Notes: generated from the letters alone by a model not told the origin. 25,000 nucleotides of DNA from Prorocentrum cordatum (GCA_963575745.1 CAUYUJ010015296.1:253259-278258), one strand, 5' to 3'; numbered from the stretch's first letter, positions 8,464-16,957 are shown. Numbers and translations: made by a program.

Positions 8464-9165
8464 GCCAGCGGCGCACCGGGTGCGCGGCTGCCCCGTTCCA
8501 CGGGGCCGGTGCCGTGGAAATATTCGATCGTGCCGCGCCTGGCCACGGCCAGCCTCGGAGGATGACCGGGGGTCGTGTTCACGCGGCGGCGCCTGGGATG
8601 ACGGTTAGAAAAAGCCGGCCGCGGGCTGGAAAACTATTTCTTTAATCGTTCTCCTCCAGCCAGAAAGTTGTGCAGAAATAGCAGGAAACTATGTTTTGCA
8701 TCGTGCTCTCCCATTTTTTATCAGTCGTCATCCCGCAGTACCCATACCGATCCTCCTCCATTCTTGTTTCCTTCTCGGGCCTCCCGGATTCGCCTCGAAG
8801 TCCCAGTCAGAACGCCCCCAGTCAGAACGCCCCAGGGAGTAGCGGTACCCGTACTTTTGAGTTCCCCGGTGGGGCCCTCACTTGAGCAGCGCGTCGAGGA
8901 CCGCGGAGTGGGCGGAGCGATTGCCCACGGCTGGTACTCGCACGTTTGGGCGTCGCCATCTCGTGCAGCGTGGGCCCTGCAGAGGCCGCAGGTGTCTGCA
9001 GACCTGGCCCGTCGCCCGTGGCCGGTGCTGCCCGCGCTGCCGCGCACTCCAGGGGGGCAGCTTCGAGGGGGGCACGTTCTGCGGGGGGGCGCGCGTCGAC
9101 CCCCCGTCGCCCAGGGATCGCCGGCAGAGGCCCGATAGCCCGCCCCTGCGGTTGCAGAAGCGGGT
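8464..9165. other. Unassigned interval left of the first MITE-like element
   Basis: GC-rich sequence of normal complexity with a tandem duplication of CAGTCAGAACGCCCC at about 8804-8832. Open frames overlap on both strands. No known domain was recognised. Confidence 0.4.
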
Positions 9166-9172
9166 ACCGATC

Positions 9173-9383
9173 TGCACGGACGAGATGGGCACGGAAAGAA
9201 TGGGTACAATGCTCAACAGCAGTTCCTGTTCATTTTGAGCAGGACTCGCTGTCCACGCCGCCGCGGCCTGTGTCCATGCGAGACAGAGGGCCACCTGCCC
9301 AACAGCGGCCGCTGTTGGTTTGGGGCAACATTTGTTGTTGGTCATTGTACCCATTCTTTCCGTACCTATTTCGGGCGTCCAAA
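9173..9383. mobile_element. MITE-like foldback element, copy 1 (211 bp)
   Basis: The two ends are inverted repeats of about 49 bp. Their inner 21 bases, ACGGAAAGAATGGGTACAATG, match perfectly, and the outer 17 bases match at 11. In the middle lies the 20-bp perfect palindrome CCAACAGCGGCCGCTGTTGG (9299-9318). ACCGATC stands directly left (9166-9172) and right (9384-9390), a candidate 7-bp target site duplication. The element has no coding capacity of its own. The peptide-like reading VPILSVPIS or GTERMGTM that appears in frames here comes from the terminal repeats. A second copy is at 18731-18932. The superfamily cannot be assigned from the sequence alone. Confidence 0.75.
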
Positions 9384-9387
9384 ACCG

Positions 9388-9418
9388 ATCGCCGATCTAT
9401 CGGCGATGTATCGCCGAT
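9388..9418. repeat. Three alternating ATCGCCGAT / ATCGGCGAT motifs
   Basis: The 9-mer ATCGCCGAT at 9388, its reverse complement at 9399 and ATCGCCGAT again at 9410 are spaced exactly 11 bp, beginning inside the right-hand candidate target duplication of the MITE-like element. The same 9-mer recurs at 10453. Confidence 0.8.
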
Positions 9419-9495
9419 TCGGGGTCGATATCCCTCCCCCCCGAGTTGGCCCCCCCCCTGACGTCGCCCCCCTCTGCTCTGCGCTGGCCCCGCAT

Positions 9496-9560
9496 GGTCC
9501 TCACTGAGCCAGGTCTGCCGTGGCTGGTGTTGGTTCGGGTGACGGCAGCTCCGGTTAGTG
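9496..9560 (+). repeat. Dispersed repeat shared with 21698-21758
   Basis: In both places GGTC is followed by CA, AGCCAG, CTGCCG, TGGTGTT, TTCGGGT and finally TCCGGTTA, in the same order and with nearly the same spacing. The copies differ by scattered substitutions and short indels, so this is an old dispersed repeat and not a recent duplication. Confidence 0.65.
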
Positions 9561-9876
9561 GAGCGGGGCCTGGGGGGCGCCCCCCAGGACACGTCATTGA
9601 ACCAGATCCCACTTAACCCAGTTCTTCCAACGCCCGATCTGCGCCCCAGGTGCGGGCACGATCTATATCCGTATCCACTGCGTCGTGGATTTTCTGGAAC
9701 GGCTCGGGGGCGGACAGAGCCCCCACCCGGACACGTCGATTCGTGAGTGGTCCGTTTTCGGTTCTCGAGAGGGCGCCGCGGCCGTCATCTTCCAGGCTTG
9801 CGCCCGCCAGGTCTGGGCCCGAGGTCGTTTTCACTAAACCACGTTTTGCCAAAGGAGGTTCCGTCCATCCCCGAGT

Positions 9877-10030
9877 AGGAGTGACCATTCGCCGGAGTGA
9901 CCTTTGGTGCGGGACCACTGGGGCCCCGCGAGCGCGATGCGATAGCAGCGTCTGACGCGCTCTTGTTTGGGCCTCCCGCGGCCCCCCAGAAAGCCGCGCA
10001 CCAGAGGTCATTCTTACCGAGGGTCACTCT
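9877..10030. repeat. Foldback structure, about 55-bp arms
   Basis: The left arm (9877-9930) begins AGGAGTGACC and continues GAGTGACCTTTGGTGCGGG. The reverse complement of the right arm (9975-10030) begins AGAGTGACCC and continues GAATGACCTCTGGTGCGCGG. Arms are imperfect but collinear. The 44-base middle holds GCGATGCGATAGCAGC. It may be a further non-autonomous element; no target duplication was seen. Confidence 0.6.
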
Positions 10031-10291
10031 TGCGTGTGACCGATCCCAGCACAGCAAAGAACCACACCCAGAGCCAAGTGGACTTCTCCGAAGGGCCCGG
10101 CGGGGGAGAACCCATCGATCTCGACATGAGCACTCTGGTTGTGGCTGTAGTCGGTTTGGCCGTCTGGGGCGCCCCCATCGACCACAACCACCACGAAACT
10201 GGTCTCGGTGCCCCTGCGATGACCGGCATGCGCAAGACATCCCCCGGGTATTTTCGAATTGGCTGTAGGCGCGTGCCGTCCCCGCAATCTA

Positions 10292-10513
10292 GGCCTCCCA
10301 GATGGGGTCCGAGCAGATGATGGGGTCGATGGGTTCCGCCGCATCGCCGGTGCATCGGCGACGCGGAACGATGTGGACCCCGATGGTGGCCACGCCGACG
10401 GCGCCGATGCATCGCTGACGTCGCTGGTGCATAGCCAATGCATCACCGATGCATCGCCGATGGATGCGGCGCGATCCTCCGAACCCACCGACTCCGACCC
10501 CATCAAGGAGGCC
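10292..10513. repeat. Foldback structure with GGCCTCC ends (222 bp)
   Basis: The left end reads GGCCTCC, CA, GATGGGGTCCGAG (10292-10313). The reverse complement of the right end reads GGCCTCC, TT, GATGGGGTCGGAG (10492-10513). Inner arms share GTGGGTTC-like and CCGCATC / GCATCGGCGA words, so pairing continues for about 70 bp with gaps. The centre is rich in GCATCG and GCCGATGCATCG. No flanking duplication was found. Confidence 0.6.
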
Positions 10514-10960
10514 ACGTGACAAAAACACGACGTTGGGGACCTGGGACCCGTGCGTCGTGGAAAAAATACGACCAGCTTTGCTCTGCTTCAGGCCCCAGAA
10601 CGTCACGCACGCATCGACCTCGCTCGAGAAACGAGACAGAAAGATGGGTTCGATGGCTGTGGGTCTGACTTTGTCCACAGCGTTTTTTGTACGACGTCGG
10701 ATATCGGAGCCAGGCCAGTCTGAACAGGTGACGCGACTCCCGATACGTAGAGCAAGCTTGCACAGCGAGCAACAACATACATCACAGGTTGGAGACCTTG
10801 TCGGGGGAGGAGGGGGGAGGGGGGAGAGGGGGGGGGAAGCCAGAGCTACCCCACCCGCTCCCTCCATTTTCGGGGAAGCCAGGCCTCCCACTTCCAAGGG
10901 GGGTGCTCTAGAAGATGGCCCCCAGCCTTTGTCGATGTGCGCCGAATCTCGTCGTCCTCA
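10514..10960. other. Unassigned interval with a G-rich run
   Basis: Ordinary sequence to about 10790, then a G-rich run (10801-10842, GGGGGAGGAGGGGGGAGGGG type) that could form quadruplex DNA on the plus strand. Frames open through it on both strands were not recognised. Confidence 0.4.
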
Positions 10961-11207
10961 TCGTCCTCATCCTCCTTGTCGTCGTCGTCGTCGTCGTGTT
11001 CGTCGTCGCCATATATACGTTGTCGTCGTGTTCGTTGTCGTCGTTGTCGCTGTCGTTCTCGTTCTCGTTCTCGTTCTCGTTCTCGTCGTCGTCATCGTCG
11101 TCGTCGTCGTTCTCGTCGTCATTCTCGTCGTCGTTCTCGTCGTCGTAGTCGTTGTTGTTGTCGTCGTTGTCGTCGTCGTCTTCGTCGTCGTTGTCGTCGG
11201 CGGCGAC
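10961..11207. repeat. GTC / GTTCTC trinucleotide-hexanucleotide repeat
   Basis: GTC runs (10977-11000, 11090-11110, 11155-11205) alternate with a TCGTTC-based part at 11052-11085. A TATATACGTTG interruption lies at 11011. Poly-Ser, poly-Val and poly-Asp frames derive from it. Confidence 0.95.
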
Positions 11208-11271
11208 GGTAGGCGGGCGTGTTGGCGCACGTGTGCCAAGCAGAGGAAAATCTTCAGTGTTTAACCCCTTG

Positions 11272-12160
11272 ATGTTCCACGTGGCGGGCAGTGCAGAATA
11301 CTGTGTATGCCCGCCCCCCCCTGCGTTGCCACGTGACGAGTAGAGCAGAATAGCATGCTTCCCTCGGAGGTGCAAGAGGTCATGACGATGACATGTTCCA
11401 GGATTTGTCAGGTGCCCAGGATTTCCCGTAGTTCCTAATGTTCTGCACCAGTTGTGCCGCTATATTCGTTGTGGAAATCTTGGAATGCATCCTGATACAA
11501 GCTTAACACGACATCATTCTCGCATTATTCTTGTCTCTTTTCGTGGCCACGTGGCGAGTACAATAGAGGGAGTCCTATGCGTTCGCCCCCCCCCCCCGGC
11601 GTGGCCATGCGACGAGTAAAGTCGCCGTCGGGAACTTCTGATGGATCCCTGGGGATTCTTTATGGGGATTCGTAGTGATTGGGACCCCTGTGGAGCCCAA
11701 CGATGGAGGGGCGGACAGTGATGAGGGGGGATGAGGGACTTCGGGCTGAGGAGGTCCAAAGGGAGGGGGGGTGGCCCGTCGACGTCGTCTTCATTGCTGT
11801 TGTCGTCGTCGTCGTCATCTGCGCCTGGATGAGCGGTCTGGCACGCGCGTGGCGGGTATAGAGACAGAGAGAGAGAGAGAGTCTGCGTTATTTCGCCCAC
11901 CGCGTTGCCATGTGACGGGTCGAGCAGAATACGATGTGTTCTTTCCTTGCGTTGCCACGTGGCGAGTCGAATCTAATCGAACATGTTGTTTCGCCCCCTG
12001 CGTTGCCACGTGACGGGTAATAGTTGTTCCGTTCCTTGCGCTGTTATGTGACGATTGTAATAGAATAGTATGTCTGTCGCCTCCCCAGGCGTTGCCCTAA
12101 AACGGATAGAGTAGAACAGTGTGTGGCTCCGTTCTCTGCGGTGCCATGCGACGGGAAGAT
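11272..12160 (+). repeat. Degenerate array of GCGTTGCCACGTGACGGGT units
   Basis: Ten units around GCGTTGCCACGTGACGRGT start at about 11272, 11323, 11541, 11599, 11902, 11949, 12000, 12038, 12089 and 12138. The last six have spacings of 47, 51, 38, 51 and 49 bp. Most are followed by AGARTAGWAT-like sequence. At least four keep an intact CACGTG palindrome; others read CATGTG, CATGCG or are decayed. A second conserved part (GGGATTCT, GTGGAGCCCA, TCGGGCTGAGGAGGTCCA) follows the units at 11640-11770 and again at 12180-12290, so a longer segment of about 500 bp seems duplicated. Confidence 0.75.
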
Positions 12161-12289
12161 TTCGTACACATCCCGACAGATCCCTGAGGATTCCTGGGGG
12201 ATTATTGAGGAGTGGGGCCTCTGTGAGGCTCAAAATGAAGGGTGGAAAGGGTGGGAGGGAAGAAGTCGGGCTGAGGAGGTCCAGAGGGA

Positions 12290-12499
12290 GGGAGGGGTAG
12301 CTTCCGGGAAGCGGAGGGATGAGAGGGGCAGGGGCGGGAGGAGTTGGGGGGGAAGGGGGGGGGGGAGGGGAGGGAGGAGCTTCCAAGGGACGAAATATTA
12401 GGAATGGCGAGGGTGCTTCGGGCGGAGGAGGACCAAAGGTAGGGGTGGTGGTGGCGTCCAGGGGCCAGGGAGGAAATGGGGGGGAAGGAGGGTGGTGGG
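12290..12499. repeat. G-rich polypurine interval
   Basis: Runs such as GGGGGGAAGGGGGGGGGGAGGG make the plus strand almost pure purine between 12298 and 12385. A third, decayed copy of the GGCGGAGGAGGACCAAAGG motif is at 12421. No gene was seen on either strand in this part. Confidence 0.8.
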
Positions 12500-12567
12500 G
12501 GTCGCTCTCAGGGGCGGAATGAAGACACCATCAGGGAATAGAGGAGTGTAGTACTCGTACCGTGTCA
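12500..12567 (-). CDS. Possible minus-strand exon beside the GGA tract
   Basis: On the minus strand the long pyrimidine tract ends in CCCCCTTTCCGCAG at 12568, a good acceptor. The open frame that follows reads TRYEYYTPLFPDGVFIPPLR. The aromatic-rich peptide is unlike the Ser/Pro/Arg runs of repeat frames nearby. A donor could be GATG followed by GTGTCT, within the piece. No family was recognised. Confidence 0.2.
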
Positions 12568-12570
12568 CTG

Positions 12571-12836
12571 CGGAAAGGGGGATAAAAAGGGGGAGGGAAA
12601 GGAGAGGGAGATGAGCAGTGGAGCTGGAAGGGGAGGGGGAGGAGGAGGAGGAGGAGGAGGAGGAGGAGGAGGAGAAGGAGGAGGAGGAGGGAGCAGGGAG
12701 CAGGGAGCAGGGAGCAGGAGGAGGAGGAGCAGGGAGCAGGAGGAGGAAGAGGAGGAAGAGAAGCAGGAAGCGGAGGAGGAGGAGGAGGAGGAGGAGGAGG
12801 AGGAGGAGGAGGAGGAGGAGGAAGGGCGTTTGGGGT
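12571..12836. repeat. GGA polypurine tract with GGGAGCA units
   Basis: Mostly (GGA)n and (GAG)n, with a GGGAGCAGGGAGCAG minisatellite at 12690-12720 and an uninterrupted GGA run of more than 50 bp at 12770-12822. The Glu- and Gly-rich frames on the plus strand and Leu/Pro/Ser frames on the minus strand are repeat translations. Confidence 0.97.
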
Positions 12837-13970
12837 GGGCGATTGGGGAGGAGGGATGCGCTCAGCGGCGGATCGCAGGCGCAAAGAGTCAAACGTAGTA
12901 AGGACGCAGCACTTGGTCAGCTCTGCCCTTGCATCCTGATCTCTTCGGCCCATGCGTAGCTGCAGGCCCCGAGAGGTCGTAAGCCCGACGCCGCTGCAGC
13001 TGTTGCTTAAGCACCGGCGTCCGACCATCACCTTGCACCCTTATTGGGGTATCTGGTAGCTTCTTAGAAGTTTGGGCTCCACCCCCAGCACGGAGGGCGC
13101 TCCACCATGGGCCTCGCCTCCAAGGAATCCAAGGATCGGCGTCTCGCCCTAGGAAGCGACCGGCGGAAGGCCGCGGAACCTGGCTGCGGCAGAACTCTGG
13201 CGGCTTCGCCAGCGGAGGCTAGTTCGTGGGATCGCTCCGCTGAGTATGGATCTCACGCATGGCACGCTCGTCGCCTGTTGTTGCTGCAAGCGCGCCTCTC
13301 CTTCCCCGTCTTCTCCTCGTCGCGGTCGCTTTCACTCATCATCTCCCCGATTGCCTTGCCCTCTGTTGTGCGGAGGCGTCAGAGCTTACAAATAGATCAG
13401 CGTTACAATAAGCCTCCACGGCCTCGCACCGCCCTGAAGGCATAACTATTGCGTCAGCGCGCAGCGAGTTTCCCGGGGCCAATGCCTAAGCCCAGCGCAA
13501 CATGCGCGTTGTGGCCGGGGCAGCTGAACATTTCTAAGCATTTGTTCCGAACATTTTCCGGACATCTCCAAAAAAACACCCAGAACTTATTTCGAACATT
13601 TTCCTGGGAATCCTGGAATCGCAGGTTTCCATGCGTTACGCAATTAGAATTCGCCAATCAGTGCTTGCACTGAAGAGGTCCTAGCGGAAGTTGAACGATT
13701 TGGCGAAAGATTCTCGCCGATTTTGATAGCAGGCTGGGTTCCCGGGTTTCCGGTTATTGGATCCGGGACGATTTCGGTGGGTTCTGGGTTCCTGGGCTCT
13801 CGGGTTCCCGGTCGATCTCCTCAGCGAACCATTCACTGATTGGGTTTTCTCGGTGCAATGTAATAGTACCCCCCCCGGCATTGGCAAACGCTGGCGTGGT
13901 AAACGGGGGATCCCCGAGCTGGCCACACAGGGCCAGCCACACGCAGAGGGGGGTAGGGCGAGGGGGGACG
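12837..13970. other. Unassigned interval of normal complexity
   Basis: No gene could be supported. Two CGAACATTTTCC words (about 13555 and 13593) lie in an AT-richer patch at 13530-13620. GGGTTCCNGGG words repeat at 13736-13812. The 12-mer GCTTCTTAGAAG occurs at 13059-13070, the same as at 13971. Confidence 0.45.
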
Positions 13971-14047
13971 GCTTCTTAGAAGCACCCCTGCTTCCTGGCA
14001 GGCGCTCGCCATACCTGCAGATGTAAGGCCGGCGCCTTCTAAGAAGC
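13971..14047. repeat. Inverted pair of GCTTCTTAGAAG
   Basis: GCTTCTTAGAAGC at 13971-13983 is itself a perfect 6-base stem with one central T. Its 12-base reverse complement CTTCTAAGAAGC lies at 14036-14047, so either local hairpins or a 77-bp foldback can form. The core TTCTWAGAA is the same as in the 22375-22551 element. Confidence 0.75.
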
Positions 14048-14238
14048 AACCTCCTTCTACGACGCCTTCCCCCCCACACCACCCCCCTGTGCGCGCTGCC
14101 AACAGGGGCCTCCCGTGCCCGTCCTTCCGCCACAGCTCCGCTGAGTGCACCGTGCCCCGCTCTCACCCCCCCAGCCTCTCGGCTGGCCCCCAGGGCCCGC
14201 CGAGAACCTCCGACCACCACCCCTCGAGGGCCGCCAAA

Positions 14239-14257
14239 CGGTGTGGTGACCACACCG
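14239..14257. repeat. Palindrome CGGTGTGGTGACCACACCG
   Basis: Nine-base perfect arms are separated by a single G. It is isolated from other repeats, and could be a binding site or just a hairpin. Confidence 0.8.
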
Positions 14258-14366
14258 CATTGTGAGTCAGCAGGGGCTCCGGGTCACCGCACGCTTTGGT
14301 GGCTCGACCCGCTCTCCGAGGACGTCTCGGGCGACGGGGGCCTTCGAGATTCCAAGGCCGTGCGAT

Positions 14367-14420
14367 GACGGACCGCGTGGTGAGATCGTTGGGGGTTCCG
14401 AGGCCACCACGCGGTCCGTC
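14367..14420. repeat. Hairpin with 16-base perfect arms
   Basis: GACGGACCGCGTGGTG (14367-14382) is exactly complementary to CACCACGCGGTCCGTC (14405-14420), with a 22-base loop. No run of T follows, so it does not look like a terminator. Confidence 0.85.
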
Positions 14421-14925
14421 GCCAGACGGTGTTGGGGCCCCGCGGCCACCCCACCGCTGGCGCGCGGCCCGGACGGGCAGACCGTCAGCAGCGCGGAGCG
14501 TGGACAATCGTTGGCAGTCGATTGCGCGCGTGCGATGCGCCCCGCGGCTTCGACGTCACGACCTCTTGGCGGCTCGGGCCACCCGGGGCTCTCGACCCCT
14601 CCCTCGGGGCAGGCTCTCCTCCAGAGCCGCCTCTCTTCGCGGCCCTGTGGCCCGGAGCAAGCCCCCGTGGACTGAAGGACGACGGGCCGCCTCGAAGCTT
14701 TCGGGGTCCTGGGGGCGGCCCGGCGAAGGTCATCGGTGCCCCCGTGCCCATGTACGTCGCGAAGGCAAACAGCACGCCCGACTGTGTCGCGGTCAACGCG
14801 GCGCGGCGACGGAGGTCGTCCGGGCGCTGCTCGTGCCGGAGGCGTTTTACGACATCGAGGCCCACGGGCGGCTGGCAGCGAGCATCGGTGTGCGGTCAAG
14901 ACCCGTTTGGGCGCCCGATTTATCC
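14421..14925. other. GC-rich interval with overlapping open frames
   Basis: Two plus frames and one minus frame stay open over most of this piece. Near 14733 one plus frame reads KVIGAPVPMYVAKANSTPDC and from about 14812 another reads EVVRALLVPEAFYDIEAHGR. Both are protein-like, and a frameshift or intron could join them. The minus strand is equally open, so no CDS is called. Confidence 0.3.
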
Positions 14926-15004
14926 GGGGTAACTCGGGTCCCGGGTAACTCGGGTTTGGATTCCCGAAAAGCGAACCCGAGTTAGCCCTGACCCGAGTTA
15001 CCCC
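14926..15004. repeat. Large hairpin with 31-base arms of TAACTCGGGT units
   Basis: The left arm (14926-14956) pairs with the right arm (14974-15004) at 28 of 31 positions, around a 17-base loop. Each arm contains two direct copies of TAACTCGGGT. Weaker pairing (CCCGATTTATC against CCCGAATCATC) extends outward for another 15-20 bases. It may be a small foldback element, but no target duplication was recognised. Confidence 0.85.
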
Positions 15005-15274
15005 TGATGATTCGGGGCTCTGAACCCGTAGTGACGACGCAGTGCTCAGTCAAGGTTGACCTCGCATCCCGTCGCCGTCCCTGGCTGCACACCCTACAGT
15101 TGTTAGCTTCCGTGGGTTTTGACTGACGCCTCGGGAAAATATTATATAAAAGCGCTGATTGTGTGGCAGGGCTGGAGTGGTGAGCTCCTACCAATACGGT
15201 GGAGGGGGAAGTCGAGAGGATGGGATGCGAGGGGTGGGGTAGACGGAGACAGAGACGGCGTCGCCTTTTGTCAG

Positions 15275-15470
15275 AGTAAAGTTCTTTGCGCAGATCGGGT
15301 GGCAAACAAGTTTAGATGCACGACGCTGGTCGAAGACGGCCAATTGCGAGCGCACGTTGTCAATTATGGTGGCACGTTCCAGGCTTTGGAAAAACGCAGC
15401 CTCGACGATTCCTGGCTCGAGCAGATTTTGCAGTGGTCAATGAAGTCTTCGGCTAGATCGTCGATGCCAG
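15275..15470 (+). CDS. Possible exon, coding strand uncertain
   Basis: On the plus strand CGCCTTTTGTCAG precedes and GTAACG follows a frame that is open throughout and reads VLCADRVANKFRCTTLVEDG, then QLRAHVVNYGGTFQALEKRS. On the minus strand the adjoining GA block is a pyrimidine tract ending in CTCCGAGTGCAG, and an open frame there includes GIDDLAEDFIDHCKICSSQE. GC3 is about 58 percent (plus) and 61 percent (minus), so composition does not decide. The interval is probably coding on one strand. No family was recognised. Confidence 0.3.
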
Positions 15471-15498
15471 GTAACGAACACGTTCGTGATCGTCTGCA

Positions 15499-15757
15499 CT
15501 CGGAGAGAGAAAGAGAGAGAGAGAGGAAAAAAGCAGGGAGAGAGATATAGAGAGAGGGAGAGAGATATATATATAGAGAGAGAGAGGGAGAGCGAGCGAG
15601 AGAAAGAGAAAGGGAGACTGAGAAGGAATGAGACAAAGACAGAGAGAGAGAGAGAAAGGGAGAGAAAGAAAGAGAGAGTGAGAGAGAGTGAGTGAGAGAG
15701 AGAGGGACAGAGACAGAGACGGAGAGAGGGAGAGAGAGAGAGAGAGGAGTAGGTCGA
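15499..15757. repeat. GA microsatellite with TA insert
   Basis: A long (GA)n block with AAAAAGC, GCGAGCGAG, GACAGAGAC and TATATATATA interruptions. Nearly all bases on the plus strand are purines from 15582 to 15750. Confidence 0.97.
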
Positions 15758-16638
15758 GCATCGCATCCATTACTCTGGCCGAACGGTGCCGCCGACTCTA
15801 CGGTGTTGCTCCAGACTGTTTCCAATACATGAGCGGACCGTCCGAGATGCACTGCGTCGCACACGGAACCCGCACGTAGGACGAAACGCTAGCGCACACT
15901 TCACCAGCGGACAAATCGGAGCACACAGCGAATATGTCCACCGTGGGTGACGCTTGTCCCAGGGCGGCTGGAATCTTTATACGGCCCAGGGGCAGACGCC
16001 CTCCCGCACGGCGGGAAGCCTCGCTGTATACATACGCGGTTGGGCGTGTGTCACGGTTTTTCCCACAGGCTCGTGAAGAGCCGTGACATGTGATTGACAG
16101 TTGTCCCCCATCAGGGCCCACGGATTAGTATTATGAGCCGCCATTGTTTCCCAAATTCAAGCGGGCCACAGTGTGTAACATCATGCCCGTTCCCCCCCCT
16201 CACTGACGACACCAAAGAAAAATAACCGCACCAGGTGCATGCAACAACACCTCGTCTACATCCATCATTGAGCATACCGACAGGCAAACTTGGCAAACAG
16301 TACGGGCGAAGCAGTTGCCAACAAACATTCATATTGGCAACAAACGGGTACCCCAGGTGGGGAAACTACACATGGAACAATCGCGCATGTGCGCATTGGC
16401 AGTTGACGCTGTCTCGCGCGAATACGTCGATGCTTGTGCGTGTTATGCGTGCACGCGTGGCGCTGCTGGGTAATACCTCATGTGGGAAGGTTTTAGTCTA
16501 TGCTTTGGGCTTCGCTCAAGGAAGCGCGCCGTTGATTCAGCTTGTTGTTCTGTGCTCGAGGATGGCAAACGTGGCAAGCAAATGGGCTTCACATGGAAGT
16601 ATGCTGAGAGTGCACCAAGAGCGGCCCCCCCCCCACAG
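15758..16638. other. Unassigned interval, moderately open on both strands
   Basis: A plus frame beginning near 16235 stays open for 490 codons to 17707. It crosses a CTT microsatellite and is out of register with the better exon candidate at 17393, so it is not accepted as one gene. A minus frame (15798-16121) is also open. A GTCACGG/CCGTGAC stem lies at 16053-16088. Confidence 0.35.
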
Positions 16639-16957
16639 CTGGTTTGCCTCGAAAGACGACCTCGAACTCGGCTGGCACTGCGTGGGCGACGCCATCGCCT
16701 CAGCGGTGGCGCCAGCGCACCCCCGCCAGTCGGCGATCGGCACGCGCCGGTCGAGAGCAGTGCGCGCACCGATCTTCGGAGCGCCTCCGCCGTCGTCGGC
16801 TGCAGCGGCGGCGTCGTTGGCGGCGGCGTCGTTCTTACCCAATGTTCAGGCAGCCGGCGCGGCTTCTAACGCCGAGCACGTGCATGAGGCTGCATTGGCA
16901 GGGCCGGCCCAGCGTTTGCTCCAGATCATGCCGAAGATCTGTTCCAGGCTTCTTTGG
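16639..16957 (+). CDS. Possible exon of a plus-strand spliced gene
   Basis: A run of C ends in CCCCACAG just before a frame reading WFASKDDLELGWHCVGDAIA, then SAVAPAHPRQ. GGGTAATAG near 16955-16963 is a possible donor. Codons in the first half mostly end in G or C; in the last third they do not. The middle includes an Ala-rich low-complexity part. Phase does not match the candidate exon at 17393 with these edges, so the junction is not resolved. Confidence 0.25.

Noticed and set aside
8878-9354. Minus frame with the peptide VPILSVPIS
   Set aside because: The same peptide appears in the second MITE-like copy and is encoded by its terminal inverted repeat.
11272-12160. CACGTG array as a CRISPR-like array
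   Set aside because: Core repeats are degenerate, spacing varies from 38 to more than 200 bp, and spacers are related to each other.
14733-14925. Protein-like readings KVIGAPVPMYV and EVVRALLVPEAFYD as a broken gene
   Set aside because: They are in different frames and the minus strand is equally open. There is not enough to call a frameshifted gene.
15140-15152. TATATAAAAG word as a TATA box
   Set aside because: No gene start could be tied to it and such words are expected in AT-rich patches. Canonical TATA boxes are also reported to be unusual in dinoflagellates.
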